Shown: piece by piece, positions 1 to 8,960 of the stretch
Layout: every line of letters begins with the position of its first letter
How positions within the stretch are numbered: the stretch's first letter is position 1
NCBI GenBank assembly: GCA_903847975.1
Contig: CAINFC010000138.1
Coordinates: forward strand, 52,340 to 116,339
DNA from: an uncultured Acidobacteriota bacterium
Lineage (GTDB): Bacteria > Acidobacteriota > UBA6911 > CAINFC01
DNA: 64,000 bases
Direction: 5' to 3'
Made by a program: the position numbers and the translations under genes
The notes under the pieces: generated by a model
Database searches by the model: none
What the model saw: the letters and a program-made list of their open reading frames with translations, nothing else
What the model was told of the DNA's origin: nothing

Positions 1-216
1 CGGCAGGGGAGTGTCCTGCAGAATGGAGTGGATGGGCGAGTCGGGCGGATTGGCCAGGTTGGCCGGCAGGGTCGTGGCCTCCGGGGGCGGGGCGGAGCCC
101 GCTTCGATTGCGGCGAAGGCCGGATGGGTGCCGGCCAGGGCCAGCAGGGCGCCCGAGGAGGCCGCCCGGGCGGCAAAAGCTCTTCGACTGGACACGTCAG
201 GATGGTTGTGTTTCAT
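1..216 (-). CDS. Tat-exported protein, N-terminal 72 residues only
   Basis: The open frame starts at the ATG at 216 and runs off the left edge without a stop, so only the first 72 residues are seen. They hold a twin-arginine style export signal: SRRAF at residues 9-13 followed by a hydrophobic stretch and a likely cleavage after HPAFA. The mature part begins with a Pro/Ala-rich segment. It lies 58 bp downstream of the GH3 gene on the same strand, so it may share its transcript and a glycan-degrading role, but no catalytic domain is visible and the family cannot be named. No clear Shine-Dalgarno is seen. Confidence 0.6.
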   Translation of the reverse strand, partial: MKHNHPDVSSRRAFAARAASSGALLALAGTHPAFAAIEAGSAPPPEATTLPANLANPPDSPIHSILQDTPLP

Positions 217-274
217 GATTGGGCCCGATCGATACAAAAGGGTTAAGGGACACGATACAACGATCTTTGGGATT

Positions 275-2875
275 TCACTTTTCCAGGACAAACCATTTTT
301 TCAGGCGGATATCGCGGGAAGAGCTGCCGATCAGCACCTGAAACCGCCCGGGTTCGGCCACCCAGCCCCGCGCCGCGGGATCGTAAAAACTCAGATCCTG
401 TGCGGCGATCCGGAACCGGACCTGCCGGCTTTCTCCCGCTCGGAGGCCGACCCGGGCGAAGCCCTTCAGGGATTTTACTTCCCGCTCCACGCGGGCGGTT
501 TCATCCTGGAGATACAGCTCGACGATTTCGTCCGCATCCATTTTCCCCGTGTTGCGGACGGTCAGGCGGACGTCGAGGCTGTCCCCGGGTTTCATCGCCG
601 GCTTATCCAGTTCGAGGTCGGAGTATTCGAAGCTTGTATAGGACAGCCCGAAGCCGAACGGAAAAAGAGGTTCTATGTTTTCCTTGTCGAAGTGGCGGTA
701 GCCGACAAAAATTCCCTCCCTGTAATCGGCGACCGACTTGGTTCCCGGATAGGTGCCGTAGGCCGGGTGATCTTCCCATCGTTTCATCAGGGTGATGGGC
801 AGCTTGCCGGAAGGGCTGATCCGGCCGAACAGAATATCGGCCAGGGCATTGCCCCCTTCCTGCCCAGGGTAAAAAGCCTCGATGACCGCCGGGACCTTGT
901 CTATCCAGGCGCTCATCAGGATCGGCGTGGCATTGTTGAGCACGACCACGGTACGCGGGTTGGCGCGGACGACGGCATCCAGGAGCTCCCGTTGCTTTTG
1001 GGGCAGGGCCAGATCCTCCCGGTCCGTCGATTCCCCTTCCAGGTCTTTGTTCAGGCCGAGACACAGCACGACGCAATCGCTTTTCCGGGCCAGCCGGACG
1101 GCGCTTTCCAGCTTGTTTTCCGGTTCGATCGGCGCCAGTCCCAGCCGGCAGCTGGCGCTGCCCATATTCTCATAGAACTCCACTTTCAGGTCGTAAAGAC
1201 GATCGGCCTCCATACGGACCGGTACAATTTTGAATCTGCCCGGCCGTGAGTCGATCCAGTAGTCGATAATCTTTTTCCCGTCCAGGTAAAGCCGGACGCC
1301 GTTGTCGGCCGCCAGTCCGATTTCATACCATCCGCTGCCCGGGGAGCGGAATTTGCCGGTCCAGCGCGCGGACCAGTGATTGAGGTTTACAGTGGCCGGG
1401 TCCGGAGAGCCTTTTTGCCCGGGATCGCGTCCGTCACCGTAGCCCCAGCTAAAATCGACCGAGGGTTCCGTGCGGGTCAGTACGGGCTGCCCTTCGAGAT
1501 CCCGATTGTTAAAGTATTCCCCTTTGATTCCGGACGTTCCGTCCGGCAGCAGGTAATAGCGCGCTTCTGCGACCGGAAGTTCCAGCCGTTCGAGGGCGAT
1601 GCCGCGCTCGAACGCGACGGCGGTTTTCCCTTTGGTTTGGGCCGCAATTCCCTCGTAAGGGGAAATACCGTAGTTGCCTTGCAGAAATCCGCTTCCGCCC
1701 CCGGACATCTGGGCCACATCGCCGTTCGGACCGATGACCCCGATGGATTGAATTTTTTCCGGGTCCAGGGGCAGGAAGTTGCGGTCATTTTTCAGAAGAA
1801 CGATGCTTTTCCGGGCGGCCTCGAGGGCCAGAGCGCGTCTTTCGGGCGTATCGGACGGACCGTAATCCGCCTTGGCTTTATCGAACAGCTGCGCTTTGAA
1901 CATGACCCGCAGCAGACGCCGGACTTTGTCATCGAGAACCTTTTCCTCCACCTGCCCGGCCCGGATTGCCTTGCGCAGCGGGTCTCCGTAGTAAAGGGCC
2001 ACCGGCATTTCCAGGTCCAGACCCGCATGGGCCATTTTTACCGTGGAGCGCGCGCCGCCCCAGTCGGAAACGACCGCCCCGGTGAAGCCCCAGTCTTTTT
2101 TCAGAATCTCGTTCAGCAGGTGGTTGTTTTCGCAGCCGTAGTCGCCGTTGATCGAGTTGTAGGCGGCCATGATCGTCCAGGTATCCGCCTCCTGCACCGC
2201 GGCCTGGAGGGCCGGAAGGTAAATCTCCCGCAGGGCGCGTTCGCTGACCCGGACGTCCACGTCAAAGCGGTTCCATTCCTGGTTGTTGACGGCCATCACT
2301 TTGGTGCAGGTGATGATATTTTTGCTCTGCACCCCTTTCACGAATTCGACGCACATGCGGGCGGTCAGATAGGGATCCTCGCTGAAAAGCTCAAACGCCC
2401 GGCCTCCGAAAGGGGTGCGGATAATGTTGATCATCGGCGCCAGAAACATGTCGGCTTTGGCGATATGGGTTTCTTCCCCCATGTTCTCCGCCACCCGGCG
2501 CATCAGGCCGATGTCGAATGCAGCCGCCAGGTTGATGGTGGCCGAGTAATTCGTCGATTTGCCGGCCCGGTTGGGGCCGATGCCCCCGTCGGTCATGACA
2601 ATTTCCGGAATGCCAAGCCGCGGGATGGCTTTGGTTTTAAACCCGAGGCCGCTCACCAGTTCGATTTTTTCCTCGAGGGTCATACGAGTGAGCAGGCCCT
2701 CCACCCTGGATTCCAGCGAATCGTCCTCGCTGCGATGGTTCTGGCAGGATTGCGTCGCCGGCAGGGCCAGAATCAATGCCAGAATAACGCGCCAGGAGAC
2801 AGCTCTCCCGATTGTTCCCGACGCCCTGATCCCCCTGCCGACTTTGCCATGTTCCCATCTTTTTCCGGGTGCCAT
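275..2875 (-). CDS. Glycoside hydrolase family 3 beta-glycosidase with PA14 insert, lipoprotein
   Basis: 866 residues, a complete GH3 enzyme expected to release terminal beta-linked sugars from oligosaccharides outside the inner membrane. The start at 2875 is chosen because AGGAGA lies 8 nt upstream; upstream in-frame starts would add a tail without a signal. The N-terminus has a hydrophobic segment ending LPATQSC, a plausible lipobox. Then follow the GH3 N-terminal TIM barrel with the nucleophile Asp in the VVSDWGG motif, the GH3 C-terminal alpha/beta domain split by a PA14 carbohydrate-binding domain (around NHWSARWTGKF and DNGVRLYLDGKK), and a C-terminal fibronectin-III-like domain. Substrate specificity cannot be read from the sequence. 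Confidence 0.93.
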   Translation of the reverse strand: MAPGKRWEHGKVGRGIRASGTIGRAVSWRVILALILALPATQSCQNHRSEDDSLESRVEGLLTRMTLEEKIELVSGLGFKTKAIPRLGIPEIVMTDGGIGPNRAGKSTNYSATINLAAAFDIGLMRRVAENMGEETHIAKADMFLAPMINIIRTPFGGRAFELFSEDPYLTARMCVEFVKGVQSKNIITCTKVMAVNNQEWNRFDVDVRVSERALREIYLPALQAAVQEADTWTIMAAYNSINGDYGCENNHLLNEILKKDWGFTGAVVSDWGGARSTVKMAHAGLDLEMPVALYYGDPLRKAIRAGQVEEKVLDDKVRRLLRVMFKAQLFDKAKADYGPSDTPERRALALEAARKSIVLLKNDRNFLPLDPEKIQSIGVIGPNGDVAQMSGGGSGFLQGNYGISPYEGIAAQTKGKTAVAFERGIALERLELPVAEARYYLLPDGTSGIKGEYFNNRDLEGQPVLTRTEPSVDFSWGYGDGRDPGQKGSPDPATVNLNHWSARWTGKFRSPGSGWYEIGLAADNGVRLYLDGKKIIDYWIDSRPGRFKIVPVRMEADRLYDLKVEFYENMGSASCRLGLAPIEPENKLESAVRLARKSDCVVLCLGLNKDLEGESTDREDLALPQKQRELLDAVVRANPRTVVVLNNATPILMSAWIDKVPAVIEAFYPGQEGGNALADILFGRISPSGKLPITLMKRWEDHPAYGTYPGTKSVADYREGIFVGYRHFDKENIEPLFPFGFGLSYTSFEYSDLELDKPAMKPGDSLDVRLTVRNTGKMDADEIVELYLQDETARVEREVKSLKGFARVGLRAGESRQVRFRIAAQDLSFYDPAARGWVAEPGRFQVLIGSSSRDIRLKKWFVLEK

Positions 2876-3234
2876 TTCGTTTTTCTCCTGTATCCCGGGA
2901 ATATAGCGGGATTGCCGAAGGGAAGTCAAACGCGGAGCCCGGTTGATAATTTTTCCACAAACCGGGAGCGGCCCAGCGGGCCAAAGGCCGGGCCGGCCGC
3001 CGGGAAACTGCATCGAAGTCCTTGACAATGATTACCACAACGTAGTTAAATCAAACCAAACAGTGTTCTGTCGGAAAGACCGTGGGAGGTTCCGGGTACA
3101 GGGCCAGCGGCTGATACCGGCCGGCTTGCCCCCTGCATGGGCATTGATTCCTGGTGACGCAGGCATTCGGGATGGGTTTGCCGCGATGCCCTTTCCTTTC
3201 CGCCGGGATACCTTTATTCCCGATAGGAGATGCA
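2876..3234. other. Divergent intergenic region
   Basis: This gap separates the minus-strand GH3 gene from the plus-strand lipoprotein gene. It holds the GH3 Shine-Dalgarno and a plausible plus-strand promoter (listed separately). No further gene, RNA or clear operator was seen. Confidence 0.4.
3022..3051 (+). promoter_or_regulatory. Putative sigma-70-type promoter
   Basis: TTGACA at 3022-3027 and TTAAAT at 3046-3051 are separated by 18 bp, on the strand of the small lipoprotein gene at 3235. The leader would be about 175 nt. The -10 matches only four of six consensus bases. Confidence 0.35.
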
Positions 3235-3702
3235 ATGAGAAGACTGGCGTTTAGTATGATGGTAGCTCTGGCCGTTTCCGCATGCGGTTCGTTCGCCGCG
3301 GACAGTTCTCTGGGTACCTGGAAGTTAAATCCCGGGAAATCGAAAAGTTCGGAAGCCAGACAGATAAAATCTCGAACGGATATTCGCGAGGCGGCTCCCG
3401 ACGGGGCGGTTAAAATGGCGACGGACATACAATATGCCGACGGCACTTCCATGCAATACACCTACACCTGCAAGTATGACGGCAAGCCGTGTCCGACCAC
3501 CGGTGCCCCCTTCGATACCATTTCCCTGAAACGGATGGACGCGAATACGGTAACCTTTGTGGTGAGCAAAGCCGGCGGGAAATATCATATGGAAGGCAAG
3601 TCGGTCGTTTCGGCGGACGGAAAAACCAGAACCCAGACCGCCAGCGGCACCAATGCCGAGGGCCAGCCGTCCTCCCACACCTACGTCTTCGACCGGCAAT
3701 AG
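3235..3702 (+). CDS. Small exported protein, probable lipoprotein, function unknown
   Basis: 155 residues. The start is fixed by AGGAGA at 3225-3230. A signal peptide is clear (MRRLAFSMMVALAVSAC), with the Cys in a plausible lipobox; a signal peptidase I site after SFAA is an alternative. The mature part opens with GTWKLNPGKSK, an opening I associate with small secreted acidobacterial proteins of unknown function, and is rich in Thr, Ser and Lys with alternating beta-strand patterning. It stands alone between the GH3 gene (divergent) and the sialidase 185 bp downstream. No function is proposed. Confidence 0.75.
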   Translation: MRRLAFSMMVALAVSACGSFAADSSLGTWKLNPGKSKSSEARQIKSRTDIREAAPDGAVKMATDIQYADGTSMQYTYTCKYDGKPCPTTGAPFDTISLKRMDANTVTFVVSKAGGKYHMEGKSVVSADGKTRTQTASGTNAEGQPSSHTYVFDRQ

Positions 3703-3887
3703 CGTAAAAGCCTGAGATCTTTTCCCGGCTTTCTGTGCAAAAAGAAAAGCGTGGCGGCCGGGGACATTCGCGCTTGCAGCTCCTCTTCCGCTACAAGCGG
3801 TTGCAGGAGCTTTCCTCCGGCATAGAGATTCTGATGTAAAATGGGTGCCGGGAAATCATGCCATATGAGGGGAAAGGGAGGTTGCGG

Positions 3888-5009
3888 ATGAGGTTGCCAT
3901 GCATCGTGGGACTCCTCTGCGCAGGGCTTGGGTTGAGTGCCGCCGCGCAGAACAGGACCGGCCGGGAGCTGCGGCCGGAGCCTGTGCTGACTCTGGAGCC
4001 GGGGCCAGGCAATCCGAGGAATTCGGAAGGGGACTTTATCCGCTTGAAGGACGGCCGGATTCTGTTTGCCTATTCTCATTTTACCGGGGGCTCGGACGAT
4101 GATGCCGCCTCCCATATCGCCGTCCGGGCTTCGAAGGACGGCGGACGGACCTGGACGCAGCAGGACGAGATTCTGGTGCCCAATGAAGGCCGGATGAACA
4201 CCATGTCCGTTTCCTTCCTCCGGCTTCGCAGCGGGGCGATCGCACTGTTCTATCTGGTCAAGCATTCGCCTGCCGATTGCCGGTTGGTGGTCCGCTTTTC
4301 GAAGGACGAGGCCCAAACCTGGAGCGAGCCGCGTCTATGCATGGAAACCGGGGGCCATTTCGTAGTCAACAACGATCGCGTCATCCAGCTGAAAGGCGGG
4401 CGCATCGTGGTGCCCGCCGCCCGGCACAGCCTGCCGGGCCAGGATTTTCGCCCGCGCGGCGAGGCGCTCTGCTTCCTGAGCGACGACGAGGGGCAGACCT
4501 GGCGGCCGGGCAGATCGATTCTCACCGCTCCGCCGGACAGCCGAACAGGGCTGCAGGAGCCGGGACTGATCGAACTGCAGGATGGCCGGCTGATGATGCT
4601 GTGCCGGACGGATCTGGGCTGCCAGTACCGCGCTTATTCCAGCGATGGCGGCGACACCTGGACGGATGCCGCCGCGAGCGATATCCTTTCGCCGGTTTCT
4701 CCGGCCACTTTGGGCCGCGTTCCGGGCAAGGGCGAACTGCTGATGGTCTGGAACGACCACCGGGCGATTGCGCCTTCGCTGCAGAATAGGCGGACGCCGC
4801 TCCGCGTGGCCCTGTCTCGCGACGAGGGCCGCTCCTGGGAGCGGGTGAAGAACCTGGAAACGGATCCCGACGGATGGTATTGCTATACCGCCCTCGAGTT
4901 CCTCAAGGACCACGTTCTACTGGCGTATTGTGCCGGCGACAGAAAAACGGGCGGACTGAATCGCACTCGGATTCTGCGTATGCCGATCTCCTGGTTTTAT
5001 CGGAAGTGA
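3888..5009 (+). CDS. Secreted BNR-repeat sialidase-like glycosidase
   Basis: 373 residues. ATG 3888 is chosen because GGGAGG precedes it by about 7 nt and it starts directly at a signal peptide (LPCIVGLLCAGLGLSAAAQ). The mature part has at least five Asp-box (BNR) motifs typical of six-bladed sialidase propellers: SKDGGRTW, SKDEAQTW, SDDEGQTW, SSDGGDTW and SRDEGRSW. Members hydrolyse terminal sialic or related acidic sugars, but many environmental relatives have other or unknown substrates. With the GH3 enzyme and the second sialidase at the right edge it suggests use of host- or biofilm-derived glycans. Confidence 0.85.
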   Translation: MRLPCIVGLLCAGLGLSAAAQNRTGRELRPEPVLTLEPGPGNPRNSEGDFIRLKDGRILFAYSHFTGGSDDDAASHIAVRASKDGGRTWTQQDEILVPNEGRMNTMSVSFLRLRSGAIALFYLVKHSPADCRLVVRFSKDEAQTWSEPRLCMETGGHFVVNNDRVIQLKGGRIVVPAARHSLPGQDFRPRGEALCFLSDDEGQTWRPGRSILTAPPDSRTGLQEPGLIELQDGRLMMLCRTDLGCQYRAYSSDGGDTWTDAAASDILSPVSPATLGRVPGKGELLMVWNDHRAIAPSLQNRRTPLRVALSRDEGRSWERVKNLETDPDGWYCYTALEFLKDHVLLAYCAGDRKTGGLNRTRILRMPISWFYRK

Positions 5010-5084
5010 CAGCAGTCTGGCCGAAAAGCCTGCCTGCCGCACCCTCTGCCCGACCTTTCCCTTCCCCAGTATACGGATGGCCTC

Positions 5085-5159
5085 CTTCTTTCTTCCGGAC
5101 CTTCCCGTCTTCCTGTGAAATGAGGGCTTACAGGAAGAAAGGAAGAGCGGGAAGAAAGG
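5085..5159 (-). repeat. Dispersed palindromic repeat, copy A
   Basis: Read on the minus strand this matches the other four copies: a pyrimidine-rich arm with TTCCCGCTCTTCCTTTC and CTTCCTGT, a short loop, then TTTCACAGGAAGACGGGAAG. The arms can fold into a long imperfect hairpin with the core CTTCCTGT/ACAGGAAG. It contains no frame and lies wholly between genes. Confidence 0.75.
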
Positions 5160-5355
5160 CGAAAGGGCAGGTCGGAAGAGACCTTATTACGAACATTTCA
5201 TTGCCTGATAGCTTCGTACAAATTCGTTTTTACGAAGCTGTCCTCTCCTGACGGAGATGCAATAAGTGGCTTGGGCTGCCCGGCCGAATTCAGGTCTTGC
5301 ACCGGAATGCGCCCTTGCCGACTCGCGGTTTTTTTCAAAGAGCCAATAATTTTTC

Positions 5356-5384
5356 TTGACAGTTCCTCCGAAAAGCGCTACGTT
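5356..5384 (+). promoter_or_regulatory. Weak putative promoter before the pilN-like gene
   Basis: TTGACA at 5356-5361 is followed after 17 bp by TACGTT at 5379-5384. The -35 is perfect and the -10 poor. It would give a leader of about 160 nt to the GTG start at 5552. Confidence 0.3.
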
Positions 5385-5551
5385 GCTTTTATCAAAGTTC
5401 CCAAAAAAGCGACCCTTGGCTCAAAAGGTATGCGTGTGTCTATACGTCGGAGTCCGCCGCGCCATTTCGAGCGTTGCCCATTCGGATGGCCCGGATATTA
5501 TCGAGGAAAAGTTCCAAGCCACGCCAAATTGCGTCAGGAGGAAGAACAACC

Positions 5552-6031
5552 GTGAAAAAAACGTCCAACCAGGGTCTTACCTGTGTTTTGCTCTTTGCGG
5601 TCCTTTTGCTGGGAGGCGGTTATCTGGGCCGACCATGGCTGCAGTCGTATCTATGGGAGCAGGAGCTCGATCGGGAAATCGCTCAGCTGAAGCCGCAGAT
5701 CGAAGGTTTCGAGGCGATGCAGAAGCAAAACCAGGAAATGGCCGCGAAAATCGAGTTTCTGGAAAATATCTTCTGCGAGCAGGACCGCCTGCTCGAAATT
5801 CTATCGGAGCTCACCGATATGTTTCCCGAAGGCACGTATCTCAATTTTCTGAATGCCCGGGAAGGTGTGCTGCTCCTGCAAGGTTTTTCCAATTCGGCTT
5901 CCCAGCTGCTCCCGTTGCTGTCCGGGTCCCGCTATCTGCAATCTCCCGAATTGCAGGCTCCCTTTACCCGCGATCCGATCACCATGAAAGAAAGGTTCTT
6001 TATCAAAGCCCGCATGGAGGCCAAAAAATGA
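5552..6031 (+). CDS. PilN / GspL C-terminal-like assembly protein
   Basis: 159 residues from GTG 5552, chosen because AGGAGG lies at 5536-5541 and it starts just before the membrane segment. The order is a short basic tail, one transmembrane helix (CVLLFAVLLLGGGYLG), a coiled coil (about residues 35-75), then a small alpha/beta domain with the PilN/GspL pattern: LLEILSELTDMFPEGTYL, LLLQGFSNSASQLLPLL and a terminal ERFFIKARM strand. In type IV pilus and type II secretion systems this inner-membrane protein pairs with PilO/GspM. It overlaps the next gene by 4 bp. No PilM-like ATPase-fold partner is present upstream. Confidence 0.7.
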   Translation: MKKTSNQGLTCVLLFAVLLLGGGYLGRPWLQSYLWEQELDREIAQLKPQIEGFEAMQKQNQEMAAKIEFLENIFCEQDRLLEILSELTDMFPEGTYLNFLNAREGVLLLQGFSNSASQLLPLLSGSRYLQSPELQAPFTRDPITMKERFFIKARMEAKK

Positions 6032-6633
6032 ATCCCACTCATCGAATCCGGAATGTTTTAATCGGGGGAGGAGTCTTCGGGGTCCTGTTTTTCTCGGCAA
6101 TCTTCTGGGGACTGCCGGCGACCCAGGTCCCGACGGGGGACTCCGATAGCCTGGAGGCTAAAAAACAGATGCTGTCCCGTTTTCGGGCCCAGGCTGCCGT
6201 CAGGAATTTGCACCAGGCCCGGCAGGAGCAGAGTCAAAAACGGTTGGCCTCCTTTGAGCCTTTATTTCTGGAGGTCTCCGATCATATGCCGCCTTCCTCC
6301 CGACTGGAAGAAATCGTCCAAAAGGCCGCCGCCGAGAGCGGTTTGGTAGTCCAGCGAAGGGAACCCATCCAGCCCGGGCGCATCCATCCGGAATACCGGC
6401 AGGTCACCGTCCGGATCGATGCCCAGTGCACTCCGGAGCAGTTTACCGCCTTCCTGGTGGCAGTGCGCAGTTTTCCCAGGTTTTTGTGGATCACTGAAAT
6501 CTCGTTGCGGTCTAGCCATATCAAGAACGGCATTCTGCTGTACCCGTCCGTCCTGGTGTCGGCAATTATCAAAAGTCCGGAAAGCCCTGGAAGTGAGAAG
6601 TCCGGCAATCCCGTCATCTCCTCCCGTCCTTGA
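6028..6633 (+). CDS. PilO / GspM-like inner-membrane assembly protein
   Basis: 201 residues. The start ATG overlaps the stop of the pilN-like gene (ATGA), a sign of translational coupling. It has one N-terminal transmembrane helix (about residues 11-30), a coiled coil with many Gln/Arg/Lys, then a ferredoxin-like PilO domain: SRLEEIVQKAAAESGL, VTVRIDAQCTPEQFTAFL, FPRFLWITEISLRSS. Order and topology match PilN-PilO pairs of type IV pili and GspL-GspM of type II secretion. No pilP, pilQ, gspD or gspE follows. Confidence 0.7.
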   Translation: MNPTHRIRNVLIGGGVFGVLFFSAIFWGLPATQVPTGDSDSLEAKKQMLSRFRAQAAVRNLHQARQEQSQKRLASFEPLFLEVSDHMPPSSRLEEIVQKAAAESGLVVQRREPIQPGRIHPEYRQVTVRIDAQCTPEQFTAFLVAVRSFPRFLWITEISLRSSHIKNGILLYPSVLVSAIIKSPESPGSEKSGNPVISSRP

Positions 6634-6684
6634 GTTCAGGGGTCCAGGGGATGTGCAGGAATCATGTTCTGGAGGGAAAGAAAA

Positions 6685-6960
6685 ATGAGTCGTAATATCC
6701 TGGCTCTGAATCTCCTGCTCGTGTTGCTCTGTCTTATTCTGGGATGGCAGACCTATCGGGATACTCGAAAGTTTCAGACGGAGAACGGATCGATCCCCGT
6801 CCCATCGCTGCAGGAAATGAGCCCAAAACCTTTCCGTTCGCCGTGTGCCACCGCACGAGGCCCCGTCCAGGCGGCCGACTACCGGAGGATCGCCTCTCAA
6901 AACCTGTTTTGGGAAAGCCGGAAAGCGCGTGGATCCGATGGCGCGGCCCGGGCGAAATAA
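6685..6960 (+). CDS. Short GspC/PilP-like membrane stub
   Basis: 91 residues from ATG 6685, preceded by GGAGGGAAAG; ATG 6664 is also possible. It has one transmembrane helix at the N-terminus (ILALNLLLVLLCLILGW), a linker, and then DYRRIASQNLFWESR, which resembles the segment preceding the homology-region domain in GspC-like proteins (Y-x-x-I-x-x-x-N-L-F). The usual periplasmic domain after this motif is missing: the frame stops ten residues later. It may be a truncated GspC homologue or a reduced partner for the PilN/PilO pair just upstream (51 bp). Beyond it only the convergent oxidoreductase gene is found. Confidence 0.5.
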   Translation: MSRNILALNLLLVLLCLILGWQTYRDTRKFQTENGSIPVPSLQEMSPKPFRSPCATARGPVQAADYRRIASQNLFWESRKARGSDGAARAK

Positions 6961-7104
6961 GGCGGGGACAGCGGTGTAGAGCGTGTTTTTTTTATACCGC
7001 CTGGTGGGATCAGCTCATAAAAAAGTCGGAAAGACCGGTGGCCGCGGCGCGCGGCCACCGGTGGCGAATGCACCCACCCGGACGGGCCGGAGGGGGCGAA
7101 ACGG

Positions 7105-8547
7105 TTATGCTTTCCTGGGAACCACGAAGCCCGGCCGATACGGACGGGTGAGCAGTTCGTCGGCCTTTTTGTTGCCTTTGAATTTTTCCTTCCTGGGATC
7201 CATCTGCAGGGGCATCCCCACGGTCAGGTTTTCCTTGGCAATGTCCACTCCGTTGGCGGCCAGGTGTTCCAGCATGCGGGCGTAGGCTTCCTCCATCCCC
7301 TTTTCGCTTTTGATCCTGGCTTTGACCTCGTCCGGGCTGCACTTCTTTCCGAGGAGGTAGGATATGTTGCCGGTGTGGCACAGGGCGCTGCTCAGGTGCC
7401 CTTCGAGCACATCGGCGTTCAGGTCGGCCACATTGCGGCTGCGGACCGCCTTGATAAAATTCTCGTAGTGGCTGGAGGTCCCTTTCCACTCCTTGATCTT
7501 CTTGCCTTCCTTGTCGAAGGCTGCGGCGGAGGTATAGCTCGGAACCGTTACGTGTCCGCCTTCGCATTCGATCACGATGCCGATGTCCGCTCCTTTGTAC
7601 TTGTCCATTTCACGGACACCGCTTTTGGAGGGCAGCCCGCGGACTTCGAAAATCAGAGGGGCCGCCGGATAGTCGTGCAGGATCAGCTGGGTATTCGGGG
7701 TTTCCCCGTCGTCCGTGTAGCCGACCCGGCCTCCCAGGCTGAAAATGCGCGGGGAAAGGGCCATCTCCCCCAGGAACCAGCGGGCCACGTCCATTTCGTG
7801 GATTCCCTGGTTGCCCAGGTCGCCGTTGCCGGTATTCCAGACCCAGTGCCAGTCGTAGTGCAGCCGCTTGCGGGTCAGAGGCAGCTTGAGCGCCGGTCCG
7901 CACCAGAGATCGTAGTCGATTTCCGCCGGTACCGTCTGGGGCCCGTCCACCTTGCCGATGGTGTCCCTTCGCTTGTAGCACAGGGCGCGGGACACCTTGA
8001 TCCTGCCGAGATTGCCGGCCCGTACCCAGGCCACGGCCTCCTTGATGCCGGTAACGGAGGAGCGGCTCTGGGTGCCGGCCTGCACGATTTTCTTGTGCTT
8101 GCGGGCGTACTCCACCACCCGCCGGCCTTCCGACACATTGTGGGAAATGGGCTTTTCCAGGTAAACGTCTTTCCCCGCCTGGATGGCCCAGATGGCGCCC
8201 AGGCTGTGCCAGTGGTTGGGCGTGGCGATGGAGACGGCATCCACGTTCTTGCTTTCCAGCAGCTTGCGGACGTCCGTGTAGGTTTCCAGGCTGGGATTCT
8301 TTTCCTTGAGCCGCTTGGCGGTGGCTTCCAGGATCCGGCTGTCCACGTCGCAGAGCGCCGTCAGGCGGACGCCGGGCACCGAACCCAGTCCGCTGATGTG
8401 GTCCCGGCCGCGCCCGCCGAAACCGATGACCGCAACGCGGATGTCGCTGTTGGCGCCCAGCACCTGGGACCGGGAGCCGGTCGTCCAGACGGCCGCCGCT
8501 CCCAGGGGGGCAAATCGTAATAGATCGCGTCGAGTAATCTGGGGCAT
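7105..8547 (-). CDS. Tat-exported Gfo/Idh/MocA-family oxidoreductase
   Basis: 480 residues. It starts with a twin-arginine signal (TRRDLLRF, then a hydrophobic stretch) and has AAGAAGGAAAAG upstream of the ATG. The Rossmann fold begins at IRVAVIGFGGRGRDH, the nucleotide-binding glycine motif, followed by the family EKP motif in VYLEKPISHN and the C-terminal alpha/beta domain with GNQGIHEMDVARWFLG. Members oxidise or reduce sugars and inositols with bound NAD(P); the Tat signal implies export with the cofactor already bound. Substrate is unknown. A heavily deleted second copy of this locus lies at 11396-11835. Confidence 0.9.
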   Translation of the reverse strand: MPQITRRDLLRFAPLGAAAVWTTGSRSQVLGANSDIRVAVIGFGGRGRDHISGLGSVPGVRLTALCDVDSRILEATAKRLKEKNPSLETYTDVRKLLESKNVDAVSIATPNHWHSLGAIWAIQAGKDVYLEKPISHNVSEGRRVVEYARKHKKIVQAGTQSRSSVTGIKEAVAWVRAGNLGRIKVSRALCYKRRDTIGKVDGPQTVPAEIDYDLWCGPALKLPLTRKRLHYDWHWVWNTGNGDLGNQGIHEMDVARWFLGEMALSPRIFSLGGRVGYTDDGETPNTQLILHDYPAAPLIFEVRGLPSKSGVREMDKYKGADIGIVIECEGGHVTVPSYTSAAAFDKEGKKIKEWKGTSSHYENFIKAVRSRNVADLNADVLEGHLSSALCHTGNISYLLGKKCSPDEVKARIKSEKGMEEAYARMLEHLAANGVDIAKENLTVGMPLQMDPRKEKFKGNKKADELLTRPYRPGFVVPRKA

Positions 8548-8635
8548 ACGTACTTTTCCTTCTTAAAAAATTGATAAAGGGAGGATCTTTCCAGACGAAC
8601 CGTTTCCGGACCCATCCCGCTTTGACGAGTTGATT

Positions 8636-8960
8636 CTAAGGGGCAACCTCCGATGGCGTCAAGATCAGCGGGATGGAATTATGATAAAGCCGCCAGGCGT
8701 CCCCGTATACCGGCAACGAGCCATTCCTCTTTTCTCCCGCTCTTCCTTTCGTACGGTAAGCCCGGACTTTTCACAGGAAGGCAGGAAGGTCAGGAAGGAA
8801 GAATAAAGCCGTCCGGGTTTTTCGAATGGGGAGAGGGGTTTTTTGCACCTCCATCCATAAAAAGCCTCCGGCAAGCCACGCGGCTCCGGGTCTTGCCAAT
8901 CGCCGGGAGGGAATTTAGAATTGACGAAGGAATTGTGGTTAGGAAACAACTCCCTGGAAA
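8636..8960. repeat. Flank duplicated at 11838-12147 (unit 1)
   Basis: The non-coding DNA upstream of the oxidoreductase gene is repeated with substitutions at 11838-12147. Shared blocks include GTCAAGATC, GAATAAAGCCGTCCGGGT, TTTTTTGCACCTCC, GGGTCTTGCCAATCGCCGGG and GGAATTTAGAATTGA. The unit contains palindrome copy B and a GC-rich foldable stretch at about 8870-8920. It is part of the same duplication that produced the oxidoreductase pseudogene. Confidence 0.8.
8731..8801 (+). repeat. Dispersed palindromic repeat, copy B
   Basis: Arm TCTCCCGCTCTTCCTTTC, loop with GTAAGCCCGGAC, arm TTTTCACAGGAAGGCAGGAAG followed by GTCAGGAAGGAAG. It is in the same orientation as copies C and D and opposite to A and E. 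It lies about 185 bp upstream of the oxidoreductase start. Confidence 0.75.

Larger units (their letters stand above)
5010..5551. other. Intergenic region with palindromic repeat and weak promoter
   Basis: This 540-bp gap contains one copy of the dispersed palindrome (5085-5159) and a possible promoter at 5356-5384. Short open frames exist but have no start signal or recognisable composition, and none is called. Confidence 0.4.

Noticed and set aside
11..1249. Long plus-strand open frame of 412 residues opposite the GH3 gene
   Set aside because: It is antisense to a clear GH3 enzyme, has no start signal and an unnatural composition; a by-product of high GC.
5271..5555. 94-residue frame before the pilN-like gene
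   Set aside because: No Shine-Dalgarno, basic low-complexity composition, and it overlaps the pilN-like start in another frame.
8870..8925. GC-rich foldable stretch considered as a riboswitch
   Set aside because: No known aptamer core (cobalamin, TPP, c-di-GMP, glycine) could be matched; its presence in both copies is explained by the duplication.
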